DNA of 64,000 nucleotides, from contig OX419757.1 in NCBI GenBank assembly GCA_948567375.1, forward strand, positions 62,682,001 to 62,746,000, written 5' to 3'. This document shows positions 47,941 to 58,087 of this stretch, piece by piece. Origin of the DNA: Lunularia cruciata. Taxonomy: Eukaryota > Streptophyta > Marchantiopsida > Lunulariales > Lunulariaceae. Numbering within the stretch: the first letter of the stretch is position 1; each line of letters begins with the position of its first letter. The notes under the pieces were generated by a model. It did not search any database. It had not been told where the DNA came from and saw only the letters and a program-made list of their open reading frames with translations. A program made the translations under genes and the position numbers.

Positions 47941-49297
47941 GAAGCATTGTTGCCACTCTGCCCACCAAATCTAGCGGCAAGATAGATCTTTTTGCATCTC
48001 AAAGTAGACCAGAGTTTGTGGTCTGTCTCTACTACAAATGCCTTCTTGCCCATATAGTGCTTCTAATGCTTGGTTGCAAGGACAATGGCCAGCTCTTCTT
48101 GTTCTATGGTGTAGTAGTTACACTCTATTGATATCAACTTTCAAGAGAAATATGCAATTGGATGCAATTTGTTGCCACTCTTGTTGTAAGACTGCTCTTA
48201 TTGCTATGCTTGATGCATCTATAGCCAACTTGATTGTACGTTCTGGGTCATACCACTTCAAGATTGGTGCATGTAGCAAGGCGGCTTTCAATTCTTGGAA
48301 GGGTCAACTCTTGTGCGGTTCTCCATGTCCACTTCTTCTTCTTGCCAAGTAGTGCCATTAAAGGCTATGCAACCTTGGAGAAGTCCTTAAAAAATTGATA
48401 ATAGAATCCCATCAACCCCAAGAAGCTCTTGAGTTGAGTCTGATCTTTGGAGGCATTCCATTTTTGAATGATCTTTATTTTATCTCTCAATACTTGAATA
48501 CCTTCTGCACTTACTCTATGCCCCAAGTAGTCTACTTTAGACTTGCCAAACTTGCACTTTGAGATTTTGGAGTGCAATCAATTTTGTCTTAAAATCTAGA
48601 GGGCTTCTTGTAGATGTTGTTTGTGTTTAGTCATTGTGCTATTATATACTAAGATGTTGTCCAATAAGATGATAATAGACTTATCCAAATATGGACAAAA
48701 TATATCATTCATTAGACTCATGAAAGTGGCAGTTGCATTGGTGAGGCCAAAAGGCATCATGAGATACTCAAAGTGGCCCTACCTGGTTCAAAAGGCAATT
48801 TTGTACACATCCTCCTTTGCAATTTGGATCTGACTGTAACCACTCTGCAAGTCCAGTTTGGTGAAGTGTCTTAGTCCATTGAGTTGATCAAACAGGTCAT
48901 CCATGCAAGGTAAGGGGTATTTGTTCTTAATTGTTTTCTGATTGAGACCCTAATAGTCAATGCACATGTACATTATACCGTCCTTCTTCTTCACAAACAA
49001 GATAGGAGCTCCATATGGTGATACGTTAGGTTGGATGAACCTTTTTTGTAGCATATCCTCACTTTGAGTCTTACATTCCTCTAACTCATGAGGCAATAGG
49101 CGATATGGGGCCTTACAAGGAGGTGTCTTCTTTGAGAGCATCTCAATTTTATGATCTACTCTCCTTTTTGGTGGTAATCTTGAAGGTAGATCATTGAGAA
49201 AGACATCTTGAAACTCATTTACCACATCCTTCAATTTCTCAAGAATTTTTCCATGAGTTGTGCACTCTAGACTTCTCTTATTTGACCCATGAAACAT
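47941..49297 (-). pseudogene. B1 reverse transcriptase and RNase H
   Basis: 48950-49297 reads HGKILEKLKDVVNEFQDVFL, PPCKAPYRLLPHELEE and VKKKDGIMYMCIDY. Then come [36 protein letters not shown] (the D-D of the active site has become D-N), SKCKFGKSKVDYLGHRVSAE and FLGLMGFYYQFF. RNase H to about 47950 is scattered over frames with stops. It is inactive. Confidence 0.75.
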
Positions 49298-49491
49298 TTA
49301 TCGGTCTTACAAATAGTTGTTGTCCCTATGACATAAAGAGGCAATTCTTGTCAATGTGATTTTTCGTTAACTCTAATGATTGATCATTGGTGGGTTCTCA
49401 CTACTTTCTTCTTCCAATCTACCATAGGGTTGTAATGCTCCATCTATGGCATGCCTAAGATTGCATCATAACAAGCTAATTGTATGACTTG

Positions 49492-49719
49492 CTACTCAAT
49501 TGGTTCTTGATATTTTCCTATAGAGAGTGTTACTCGTTTAGGTAATGATTCAATCCTCTTTGTTTGCTTGTTAGGTAACTCTACTTCTTTGCTCTCATCT
49601 CTCTCTAGATCTATTCCCAATCTTATTGCAACAAAGCAAGAAAAGAAATTCTCTATTGCTCTTGTACCTATCAATACTCTGAGTTGATTACCTTCTAGGA
49701 CTCCATTCACAAGAATCAA
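49492..49719 (-). pseudogene. B1 aspartic protease
   Basis: NGVLEGNQLRVLIGTRAIEN then FFSCFVAIRLGID: the usual DTGAT.NF signature is degraded to GTRAIENF. The position between gag knuckle and RT fits. Confidence 0.6.
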
Positions 49720-49799
49720 TTGTGAGGTTGCCTTTTGGGACCTTTGTGCACTTGTTTTCTTCCTTCCATTGCTTTGCTTCCTTATTGAGCCAATAAGGC

Positions 49800-52165
49800 C
49801 ACGAGGTACATTTTTTGGTGATCTTTGTTTTCCAAAGTAATTTCCACCTCTTCCTCTTCAGTGCATCTCTCCATGTTGTTCAAAGATTGTCTGTATGAAG
49901 GTCAAGGGCATCTAGGGAGATGAGCACAAAAATTGGTAGATATATGCCCAATACGGCCACAATTGTAAGAACAACATTGTTCTCCTCGAGTTCCTTCTCC
50001 TCGTGGGACTCCATCTCTTTGTTCTTCTACTTGTCTCCGCTCTCCTTGAAGCAGTTCTGCTCCTTGGTCTCGAAACCAAAGGTTGCCTAATTCCATTGGT
50101 ATTGGTTTGTGAGCTAGCCTGTTTCTCACTCAAGATGAACCTCTGATGGCTATTATGGTAACACACCATGGACTAAGAAAGCAAGGAACCCCAACTCCAT
50201 CATACTCCTCTAAGGCTACCACTCCAAGACTCAAGACATTGCTCACTAGAGAACTCAATGAGAAAGAGAGATAGTTGCAAATGAAAGGATGATTAGTACC
50301 TCCTCACCTCTTGTTTATATACTTGTGAAATAGTTATGCACCAAAGTTACTAATTATTGAAGTAACTCAAGTTACTAGATTAAAAGTCAAGTAAAGTCAA
50401 AAAGTATAAAAGAATATCCATCTACATGGGCATATTCCACTAAGCATGTGATCTTATCTTGACCCAACCACTGAGTCAAGGATTCCTTCACATGGGCTAT
50501 CCTTGGACTGTAGAAGAATCCAAAACAAAAAGGCTTGCGGGCCCAAGAGTTCTCAATTCTTTCCTCAAAGCCAAACACCTAGGAATAATACCAAGTCAAC
50601 ACACTAGAATCTAAAATAGTGGTGTTCATCTTTTCCACTTCTTGTAAAGTAAGGTCCCTTCTATTGTAGCTATGACTAACTTTAGCTAATCATGACTAAT
50701 GTAGAACCATCTTTTATCTCTATATAAATAATATCTCTCAAGTACTTGTAATACCAAGCTAAATATCACAATACCACACACATGCACAAATGGGTGTTAC
50801 AAGTCCATCCATGTGTGGCATTTCTGCCCAATAATGTTGAGGTGGAACTTTTTCTTCACCTCTACCCAATGCCCCTACTATTCTCTATGCACAAGCAATG
50901 GCTTCAAATATCGTGTGAAGATTTTGTACCATGACTTCTTGGCAAATTCGCTCCGTCAACCCTCATTTGAAATTTTCAAGAGCCTTTGTTGGACTCGTGT
51001 CGATTATTGTGGCTTGTAGATCTAGAAATGCCTCCACATACTCTTGTATGTTGTTCTTCTATTTCAATCCCCATAGTCGGATCCGGGCCATCTGCATGGA
51101 ATCCAATATCTAGAAATTCTTTAGCAATCCTTCTTGCATTGCTATGCATGTGACCTCTCTTCTCTTTGCCTAAGCATCATACCATGCAAGGGCTTTATTG
51201 GTCAAGTACCCATATGCAAATATGTCTATAGAATGCTCAATGATCTCTATTGAGAACAAATGGAAATATAGATTCACTCTCAAGATCCAATTTTCCACTA
51301 CTCAAATAGTACGCTACTCCTTGTAAGGCTCGATGTTGTAGGTCTTCTTCACCCCAAGTAGCAATGTGTCTTCATCATTGATTGGGTTTGTAGGCATGGG
51401 TGCCTCTCTAGGTTCTTCAATCGTAGGTATTGGGTTTTGAGACGGATTTTCTTCTTGCATTGCTTGATCATTCCTAAGGGTCTACACTTGACTTTGTAAT
51501 TCCTCCATGGTCATCTTAATCTCTTGAAATTCATTCAACATCCCTTGCATTTCTTGCACTAGCTCTTGCAACTACGGATCCATGGTTCTTGCAACACTCA
51601 GTTGTTGTTGTACTTCAATAGAGAGTTAATTTGATCACTTTGGAGTGTGCACAAACTATTGGGATTACCATTGGGACCTCATAAGCTATCACTTGTTGAT
51701 AATATTACTCACCAAAATTCTTGACCATGAAATCTCTAAACATCACTTTTGGTCTCACTACATAACAAATTTCTACTTGAGTGTTGAAAGTGAGAGGATT
51801 TGGGATATTCAAATCCATCACAACAAAATGTAGATTTCAAATCCCACTCTCTATCGTAAACCACTACAAGCGGAATCATCGGGTTTGGTGAATTCATCAA
51901 TATGTCCATGAACTCTACTCCAAAATGGTAAATGAGGTATACTCTCACTTGCTCTTGCTGAATGTCCATAACCTTGATGTGAAAGGGATTTAGAAATGGA
52001 AAACAAAGTGCACAAAATTGTCCTCCATGAGCTTCCATCCCATCCTCTTTCTAAAACACTCCTATCTTATCAATTTCTCTACAGGTTTTCATACCAAAAT
52101 TACTCAATCTCAGTAACCCATGTTCTTCCAAGAGTGATGATCCACTTTCTTGGATTGAAACACCT
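49800..52165 (-). pseudogene. B1 gag, interrupted by LTR d
   Basis: From the 5' end: MQGMLNEFQEIKMTMEELQ (helical, about 51490-51590), VENWILRVNLYFHLFSIEI, YLTNKALAWYDA and a TKALENFK, stop, GLTERICQEV stretch to 50802. After LTR d comes a basic RERR-type linker and a knuckle-like YNCGRIGHISTNFC (about 49920-49980). The same N-terminal half survives in B3. Several stops. Confidence 0.65.
50108..50801 (-). repeat. LTR d: isolated A-family LTR in B1 gag
   Basis: This 694-bp LTR has the same ends as LTRs a-c, with B1 gag on both sides and no internal element sequence. The expected 5-bp duplication is absent (TGGTT left, AGTCC right). It is a solo LTR whose duplication is lost, or a recombination product. 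Confidence 0.8.
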
Positions 52166-52177
52166 ACTCTGATACCA
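52166..52177 (-). promoter_or_regulatory. B1 primer binding site
   Basis: On the minus strand TGGTATCAGAGT lies one base from the 5' LTR. This is the complement of the initiator tRNA-Met 3' end, used by many gypsy elements. It fixes B1 orientation as minus. Confidence 0.85.
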
Positions 52178-52178
52178 T

Positions 52179-52923
52179 TGTAATATTGCGAGGATAGCAA
52201 GGAAACACATACGGACAAACACAAGTTTCACACTCAAACTCTGATGCTCAAAGGAACACCTTCTCTTTATTATATAGACAAAGATGATCTCCTCCAAGGA
52301 AGCTCCACCATAGGATTAGGCACATAGATACATGATATTTCAGCAAGCTATACCCTTAGATTACTTACTTGGATGGGTGATATGTCAGTCCTAGTCCTAT
52401 CTAGTTGGTCAAACAAGCTTTGGCTGGAAGGAATCTTTTAGAGAATCTTCTAGTAGAAATCTCAGGATCATGTGGGTGAGGTACCTTTGAAAAGCTCTCA
52501 ATGAGACAAACAAAGGAGGAGGGTAGGCTGGCCTATCCTTTGTTGGGGGCAAAATTTTCACAATCTCAAAGCATAATTCATCCGTTTAGGCCTCCAAAAT
52601 TGCTTTTAAAGATTTCAAGCATATTTTGGTTCCAACTCTACTAGTAGAAGTCCCCTTTTGGTGATATCTCTTTTTGATCTATTTAGTACATCATGTGTAA
52701 TATCCTTCTAGATGTTACTAAACCAATTCCAACCTTTAAAATCATATGGATAGCTATTGGGTCTAAGGTTCTCAAGTCTATTTTAGTTTTTGCTCTATTA
52801 GTAGAAGTATTCTTTTGGTGATACTTCTATCTAATCTATGTTATCCATCATGTATAACATCATTCCAGATGTTACCAAACCAAATTTCACATCTAGATCA
52901 TATGGCTAGCTCTTGGTATTACA
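52179..52923 (-). repeat. B1 5' LTR
   Basis: This 745-bp LTR reads plus TGTAATATTGCGAGG ... GGTATTACA, with two tandem blocks of about 150 bp, as in the 3' LTR. It is followed by the AAACA duplication. Confidence 0.88.
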
Positions 52924-52928
52924 AAACA

Positions 52929-53297
52929 TCTCTAGCGGGTGTTTCTACATAGTACATCACATGTGGAGAGCTTGTTGTTCATATTCATCTTGGTCATCCA
53001 ACTAATAGCTCTATGGTGAGAGCTCAAGCTATTTCAACCATAGTTTAGTCATATGATGTGTTAGTTGGTGGAGCAATATTATACCTGATGGGTTTCAATA
53101 TTGACTATTGGGAGAAAACAACCTCCTATAGATTAGGTTGGCAATTAGGTGAGAGACAAGTATGTCACCTACTAGTATGTTTCAATAGTGGCAGTCTTGG
53201 CTTACTCTAGTTATGGACCATAGTTGCATCTATTTCAGCTTTTAATGGTTTTGCTGTTTGGCCTAGTGACTTATGGGAAAGAGATGCCCATGTAGAA
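52929..53297 (+). pseudogene. D1 protease, 3' part
   Basis: It continues the D1 frame after B1: SLAGVSTYYITCGELVVHI, a stop, SYDVLVGGAILYLMGF and NIDYWEKTTSYRLGW. D2 has SYDVLVGEAVL and PMGFSIDYWEETTSH at the corresponding place. The following ISAFNGFAVWPSDLWE matches D2 VSAFSGAITWHGDLLE, the stretch just before the methyltransferase. It ends at the C LTR. Confidence 0.72.
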
Positions 53298-53703
53298 TGT
53301 AAAAGACCGAGATTGAGGAGAGAAATAGGAGAATAGAAACTCACATTGAGACACTTGAATGTGTGAAAACTCTAAATCCCTAGCATGAGCTTCGGCTTTG
53401 GTATTTATAAGCAACATACAAGGCTCTTGAGAAACTTCTCAAGAAGCTTCCTTGAGCCTCTTTCTTAGAGTGCAAGCCAAGTTAACCCAGAAGCTTCTCA
53501 ACTCTATTTGGCGTGCAAACTAATCTAGTTAGAAGCTTATAGAAGTTCCATTCTAGAAGCTACCAACTTGGGGTGCAAGTTAAGCTAGTCAAGAAGCTTC
53601 CCAAGAAGTTTCCTAGATACTTCTGGAATATTTTAGGCTAATTTGGCTTATTCTCTACTTTGTTAACCTTACTAACTATGTTGCTAAACTCCATATTGTT
53701 ACA
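53298..53703 (-). repeat. C 3' LTR
   Basis: It reads TGTAAAAGACCG ... ATATTGTTACA on plus, about 406 bp. An alternative left edge at 53291 is possible. It is rich in AAGCTTCT phrases. On the minus side GCAGTGGGAGAATA (53704-53717) is the polypurine tract. Confidence 0.7.
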
Positions 53704-53719
53704 TATTCTCCCACTGCTA

Positions 53720-54900
53720 GTTAGTGATGTCCTCGTTGCCATTGAAGCTTCAAACTCCTGGATAGCCATTTGTGCATTCTGGAGGTGAGAAAGAGGTTCT
53801 CATGTGGCATCATGAAGGGGATACCCTTTCCAAAGGACCTTGTACTCAGTATGTTGTCGGCATCCTCGTTGAATGTGGTGTCGTGCAAAGATACAATCAA
53901 CTTTGTACTCCTCATGATCATGAATAGAGATGGGAGGAGGAGGAGGAGGAGGTTGGACATGAGAGGAAAAAGAAGATGGGTTAGGAACAAAGGGTTTCAA
54001 CTTGGAAATGTGAAAGATAGGGTGGATGCGCATATGACAATGTAAGGCAAGGCGATAAGCAACAGGAGAGATGATTTGGGTGACATCAAAGGGTCCTATC
54101 TAATTAGGGGTGAGTTTAAAAACTTGGGTATCAAGTGGGCGGGGTAGGTTACTAAAGGATAGCATGACTTTATCATCAACTTCAGAGGTGAGATTACGAT
54201 GATGGTGGTCTGCATATTGTTTTTGACAATTTTAAGCAACAAGGAGGTGAGATTTGGCTTGTTGGAGAGATTGGGATATGGTGGTCAAGAAGGTTGAAGT
54301 ATAAGGGACTTGAGATGGAGGAAGAGCAAGAAGAGAATCTAGAACAAGCAGATCTTGGCCAAAATTGAGAAAGAAAGGAGAAAACCTGGTGCTTGCCTAT
54401 TTGGAATTATTATAGGCAAATTCTACAACGGCAAGACATTCATCCAAATTGGTATGGTGGACGTTGATGAAGGCATGCAATATATCCTCCAAGGTATGAT
54501 TTTCACATTTGGTTTGTCCATTAGATTGAGGATGATAGGTTGTGGACAAAGCAAGCTTGGTGCCGAGTATCTAGAAGAGTGCTTGCCAATAATTCCCGAT
54601 GAATCATAGATCATGGTCAAAGATGAGTACACATGGCATCCCATGATGCTTGAAGACATTTTGAAAGTAGATTTGCACTAAGGTTGGAGCATCCATGCTA
54701 TCAAAGGTTGGAGCAAAGTGGATTTGCTTACTAAGTTCTCCACAAACACCACAATTGTTGTGTATCCTTGCTTTGTCTTGGGCAAGGATGTGATGAGATC
54801 TAAGCTCACATGTTACCATCAAGCGAATGGAATGGGGAGTGGTTGAAGGAGTCCACATGGCTTTTGGTTTCTGGCCTTGTTACATTAGCAATTCTCACAT
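53720..54900 (-). pseudogene. C integrase and chromodomain
   Basis: 54604-54858 starts the core (VFKHHGMPCVLIFDHDL). Then come ILGTKLALSTTYHPQSNGQT (54480-54560) and NLPRPLDTQVFKLTPN, IGPFDVTQII with HPIFHISKLKPF. The chromodomain (53745-53905) reads HEEYKVDCIF ... YKVLWKGYPLHDAT, stop, EPLSHLQNAQMA. Before it, eight prolines in a row come from a GGAGGAGG tract. Stops and frame changes make it inactive. Confidence 0.78.
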
Positions 54901-54914
54901 GATCGGACAAACTA

Positions 54915-55862
54915 TCAAACATCTTGTGTCATGTTAATCCACAACCAGTAGTGTTGGAGGGTACATAAGGTCTTGTCCACACCTATGTGACCAACTATGG
55001 GTAAATCATGGGCTTCTTGAAAGCGCACAAGTCGTAGATCACCTTTGGTTGGAAAATAGATCCGGTCCTCATGGGATAGAAGACCTTTCTTGAAGGAGAA
55101 GTTATTGTACTCCTTGTTGCATGCTGTAAGATGACCATGTACCATTTGGAAAAAAGGATCTTGTTGTACAGCTGACCAAAACTTGTTTTGGACCTTGGAA
55201 TCAATTGACATTATCATAATTACTGTCGAGATGAAAGGAAGTGACTTCAAATCAGGTCATTATGATAGAGAATCAAGGATGACATGAAACCAACCAAGTT
55301 TGTACTCAAGTTTGATATCAAACAATTGGATTTGTTCAATGATGTCAACTCTTTGTGTGTTCCAAGTGCAAGGTCTACAACAATGGTTTGTGATCAGTTT
55401 GCATAATCATTGGTTTCCCCAAGAGATAATGCCTCCATACCTTGGTGGCATATACCATTGCAAGTTGTTCTTGATCTCAAGCAAAGTAATTTCTTTGAGC
55501 CGTATTTAGTCAATGAGACACAAAGGAAATGGGATGTAGTCCATTTGGGAATTCTTGTTGCAACACAACTCCAATTGCAAAGTTAGAAGCATCAAAATCA
55601 ACCACACAGGGTTGTTGAAGATTATATGGATGAAGAATGGGCCTTGAAGACACCATACGTTTCAACTTCTAGAATGCTCCTTTGTGCTTGGTGGTCCATT
55701 GGAAGCTCAATTTCTTCCCCAAGAGGTCAGTCAATGGTGTAGCCACATGAGCATAATAATGGATGAACCGTTGGTAAAAACTAGCCAATCCATTAAATGC
55801 CCATACTTTTGTAGCATCCTTTGGAGTAGTCCAATCAGTAATGGCCTTGATTTTCTCCTCTA
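54915..55862 (-). pseudogene. C RNase H and integrase zinc region
   Basis: 55669-55862 reads KIKAITDWTTPKDATKVWAF, GLASFYQRFIHYYAHVATPL and LSFQWTTKHKGAF. RNase H follows with VVDFDASNFAIGVVLQQEF (catalytic Asp kept) and LAMVYATKVWRHYLL. 54915-55250 gives QDPFFQMVHGHLTACNKEY and HDLPIVGHIGVDKTLCTLQH of the zinc region. The frame F-stop-KLK at the end of TTKHKGAF is shared with the plus-strand copy. Confidence 0.75.
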
Positions 55863-55953
55863 TTGTGCGTATATACATTGCTACACAACATACATCACTA
55901 TCAACATCATACACTATAGAAACACAACTCACACATAAGTCATAAGTGCCACA
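55863..55953 (-). repeat. Start fragment of a second D-family LTR
   Basis: Reading minus from 55953, TGTGGCACTTATGACTTATG repeats the start of the D2 LTR (TGTGGCACTTTAGAGTTTAT). It runs about 90 bases to the broken edge of C. Confidence 0.55.
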
Positions 55954-56495
55954 ATAATCAGATTATTTACAACTCAAATCAATTGAACTCAGATCAATAC
56001 TTGATCTGATCCTCAACAACTTGCCAACAACAATACATTGATTATAATTAAGCCACATCCACTCTAGCTAAGAGACTCCAAGTGACACTCTCCGGCTTTC
56101 TGTCCACTCTAGCTAGAAACTCAAAGTCTCAACATTAGAGAAGTGAGCTCTCTAGAATTGCACCTCTAGGGTATACTCTTGATTTTGACCTAGGTCTCAT
56201 CCCAACGGTCCCACTGATGGCACACCTGATGGTGCGGATGGTGCAAGTGATGTTGGGCCCCACCATGAAGTCAGTACCCTAAACACAAAATCTGATCATC
56301 AAAAAGTAGTCTATGAGCAGCTACCAAAATGCCTCTAACTACTATCAATGGAACTCCAATGTTTGAGCAATCTAGATGCAACACTACAAATGGCGTGATA
56401 GTTGTCATGCATATATACATTGCTACACAACATACATCATACACTATAAAAACACAACTCACACATAAGTCATACATAAACTCTAAAGTGCCACA
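55954..56495 (-). repeat. D2 3' LTR (partial)
   Basis: It begins on minus with TGTGGCACTTTAGAG at 56495 after a purine-rich AGGGGCGAT and matches D1 16203-16650. It diverges from D1 at about 55970, so its end is missing or changed. Confidence 0.6.
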
Positions 56496-56665
56496 ATCGC
56501 CCCTAGTTGGCGGTTAGGTCCCTCTAACTCCAGATAGCCATCTACTCCAAGTATGTGGTATACCATATGATGGGCAAAGATTAGGAGGCCGGGTGCTATG
56601 GAACCCCATTGTTAGTCGCATGTCTGCAATCTATACCATATAATGAATGAACTAGCTATAGGTCA

Positions 56666-56815
56666 AGTGCATCTAGGACATAACCATTGTCCTTGAGGAA
56701 CCACCATGAGAGGAGGAGTCATACATGCCATATGCCATCCTCTCAAACAACTACCACACACTAACATAGCAGCAGCTCCACCAAAAGAGCCACATAACAT
56801 ACACCTCAAGCATGC
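56666..56815 (-). pseudogene. PHD finger at the C-terminus of D2 integrase
   Basis: The last 50 codons of a 105-codon open frame (56663-56980) read CLRCMLCGSFGGAAAM then LVCGSCLRGWHMACMTPP and GQWLCPRC. This is a complete C4-H-C3 zinc-binding set of a PHD finger (C-x2-C, C-x2-C, H-x2-C, C-x2-C) with the conserved Trp before the His. PHD fingers commonly bind histone H3 tails. Here it stands where chromoviruses have the chromodomain, suggesting a targeting role (inference). This segment itself is open; the upstream polyprotein is not. Confidence 0.8.
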
Positions 56816-56984
56816 ATGTACAAGTGCCAAGCTTGGGTCCATAGTACCATCAATGTTTGGGAGGTGGCATGGCACATAATTGCGCACATGATCCTTCCAA
56901 ACAACACCATCACGTCCTTCTAACACAAGGACTCCAAATGGCAAAACCTTGCGCACTCTCAAGATAGTGTGGCATGTCAAAACA

Positions 56985-57980
56985 TCAAGTGTTGTCGGTG
57001 TTGTTTGCTGTAGATATACATAGTCACATGGATGAAATCAATGGATTGAGGGTCTATAACCTCCTCCTCAAATAGTACCATAACATAAGGTATCCCTATG
57101 CTAAGCAATTGCCAAGTTCTCAAAGGCCATCCGCATCACTCTCCAAAAGATCTTTGCCCGTAGAGAACATGCATTCACCCATACATCTAGATCATCCAAG
57201 TCCAAGACTACAATAGCATCTTGATGAATGGCTGTAAGTAAATCTGGATCTTGTCCATAGAATAGAAATTAAGGAGAGAAGGATGCTAAGGAGGCTTGCC
57301 GGCTGAACCAAGGTAATTGGAGATCCCAATCTCCCAAGTGGCCTCTCTGCAAACCATACTTTTGCAATCCTCTCTTCATTAATTGAACCACTCTCTTTGC
57401 TAAACCATTTGTCTCAAGGTGATCTCGGGATGTAGTACAATGATCAATCAAAGCCTTATCACACAAGACTTGAAAATCTCCCAAGAACTCTATACCTTGA
57501 TCAATCAAAACCTCAGTTGGTGCACCAAAATGACTAAGAACTCAATCCATGAACAAGTAAGCCGTCCCTTCACTGGACTTGTTAGGAAGTGCCACCAACT
57601 CAATCCACTTGGAGAAATGCTCCACCATCACCAAAACCTACCGATGATGTCTCATAATCAACATTAAAATTCCGGCAAAGTCCAAACTCTAGCGGTAACC
57701 TAATCCCATGATAGGTAATGGGTGTAACTGTGGTGTAGGAGCATTGAATGATGCTCTAACTTGGTCGCAAACCACACATTTGGCAATAAACTATTGTACT
57801 TCGGTCTACATACCATGCCACCAATAGTGACTCTAGAGTAAGCTATATGTATGCTTTACTCCAAAATGTCCTAGCTCCTCATGAGCATGACGGACCAACT
57901 ATAATCTATGAGATGGAAATGGTACTACTCTCACTCTACCATCCTCCCATACATGCAAAAGGTGTCTACACTCCAATATG
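56985..57980 (-). pseudogene. D2 integrase
   Basis: Zinc domain: HAHEELGHFGVKHTYSLLWS ... CVVCDQVRASF (about 57740-57890). Core: YRWSLDFAGIL (first Asp) and VLVMVEHFSKWIELVALPNK, VLIDQGIEFLGDF (second Asp; the residue after the Gln-Gly is intact), HLETNGLAKR where the Glu has become Lys. LPWFSRQASLASFSPYFLFY and GQDPDL follow, and then the segment leading into the PHD finger (TCHTILRVRKVLPFGVLVLE). One catalytic residue is lost and stops are present. Confidence 0.78.
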
Positions 57981-58087
57981 AACCATTTGGCTTACTGAAG
58001 AACATGATCTCTCTCCTTGGCCCCAACTGTGCCACCCACAACACCAATGCAAAGATAGTCTATCACTAAGACATCATCATGGATGTC

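Larger units (their letters stand above)
19813..52923 (-). mobile_element. Retrotransposon B1, chromovirus (Ty3/gypsy), complete but split by element A
   Basis: Both LTRs (19813-20565 and 52179-52923) start TGT and end ACA, and AAACA flanks the pair (19808-19812, 52924-52928). On the minus strand the order is 5' LTR, primer site complementary to initiator tRNA-Met, gag, protease, RT/RNase H, integrase, [element A], integrase end with chromodomain, polypurine tract, 3' LTR. The own length without insertions is about 6.6 kb, normal for the group. A second insertion, LTR d, interrupts gag. Stops occur throughout, so it is inactive. Confidence 0.88.
16203..53297 (+). mobile_element. Retrotransposon D1 (Ty3/gypsy, methyltransferase/PHD family), split and truncated
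   Basis: D1 is the same family as D2 (55954-64000) but on the plus strand. Its left end begins inside the LTR, where TATCACGCCATTTGTAG matches D2, so about 95 bases of the LTR start are missing. It runs through leader and gag to the protease, where B1 is inserted at 19812/52924. Protease sequence resumes in register at 52929 and continues to 53297, where chromovirus C begins. The methyltransferase, RT and integrase parts expected next are absent. Removing B1 and one AAACA rejoins the protease frame (IQT / SLAGVSTYYIT), as in D2 (ILTSLGGGLT.YIT). Orientation and order are seen directly; family membership comes from comparison with D2. Confidence 0.8.
53298..55862 (-). mobile_element. Retrotransposon C, chromovirus, 5'-truncated
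   Basis: It has the 3' LTR (53298-53703), polypurine tract, chromodomain, integrase and RNase H on the minus strand, and ends abruptly at 55862 in mid-pol. Protease, gag and 5' LTR are missing. It interrupts D1, whose remainder is not found on the other side. A plus-strand fragment of the same family is at 28205-30393. Confidence 0.78.

Noticed and set aside
53291-55862. Target-site duplication for element C
   Set aside because: The 5' end of C is missing, so no partner for the left flank exists.
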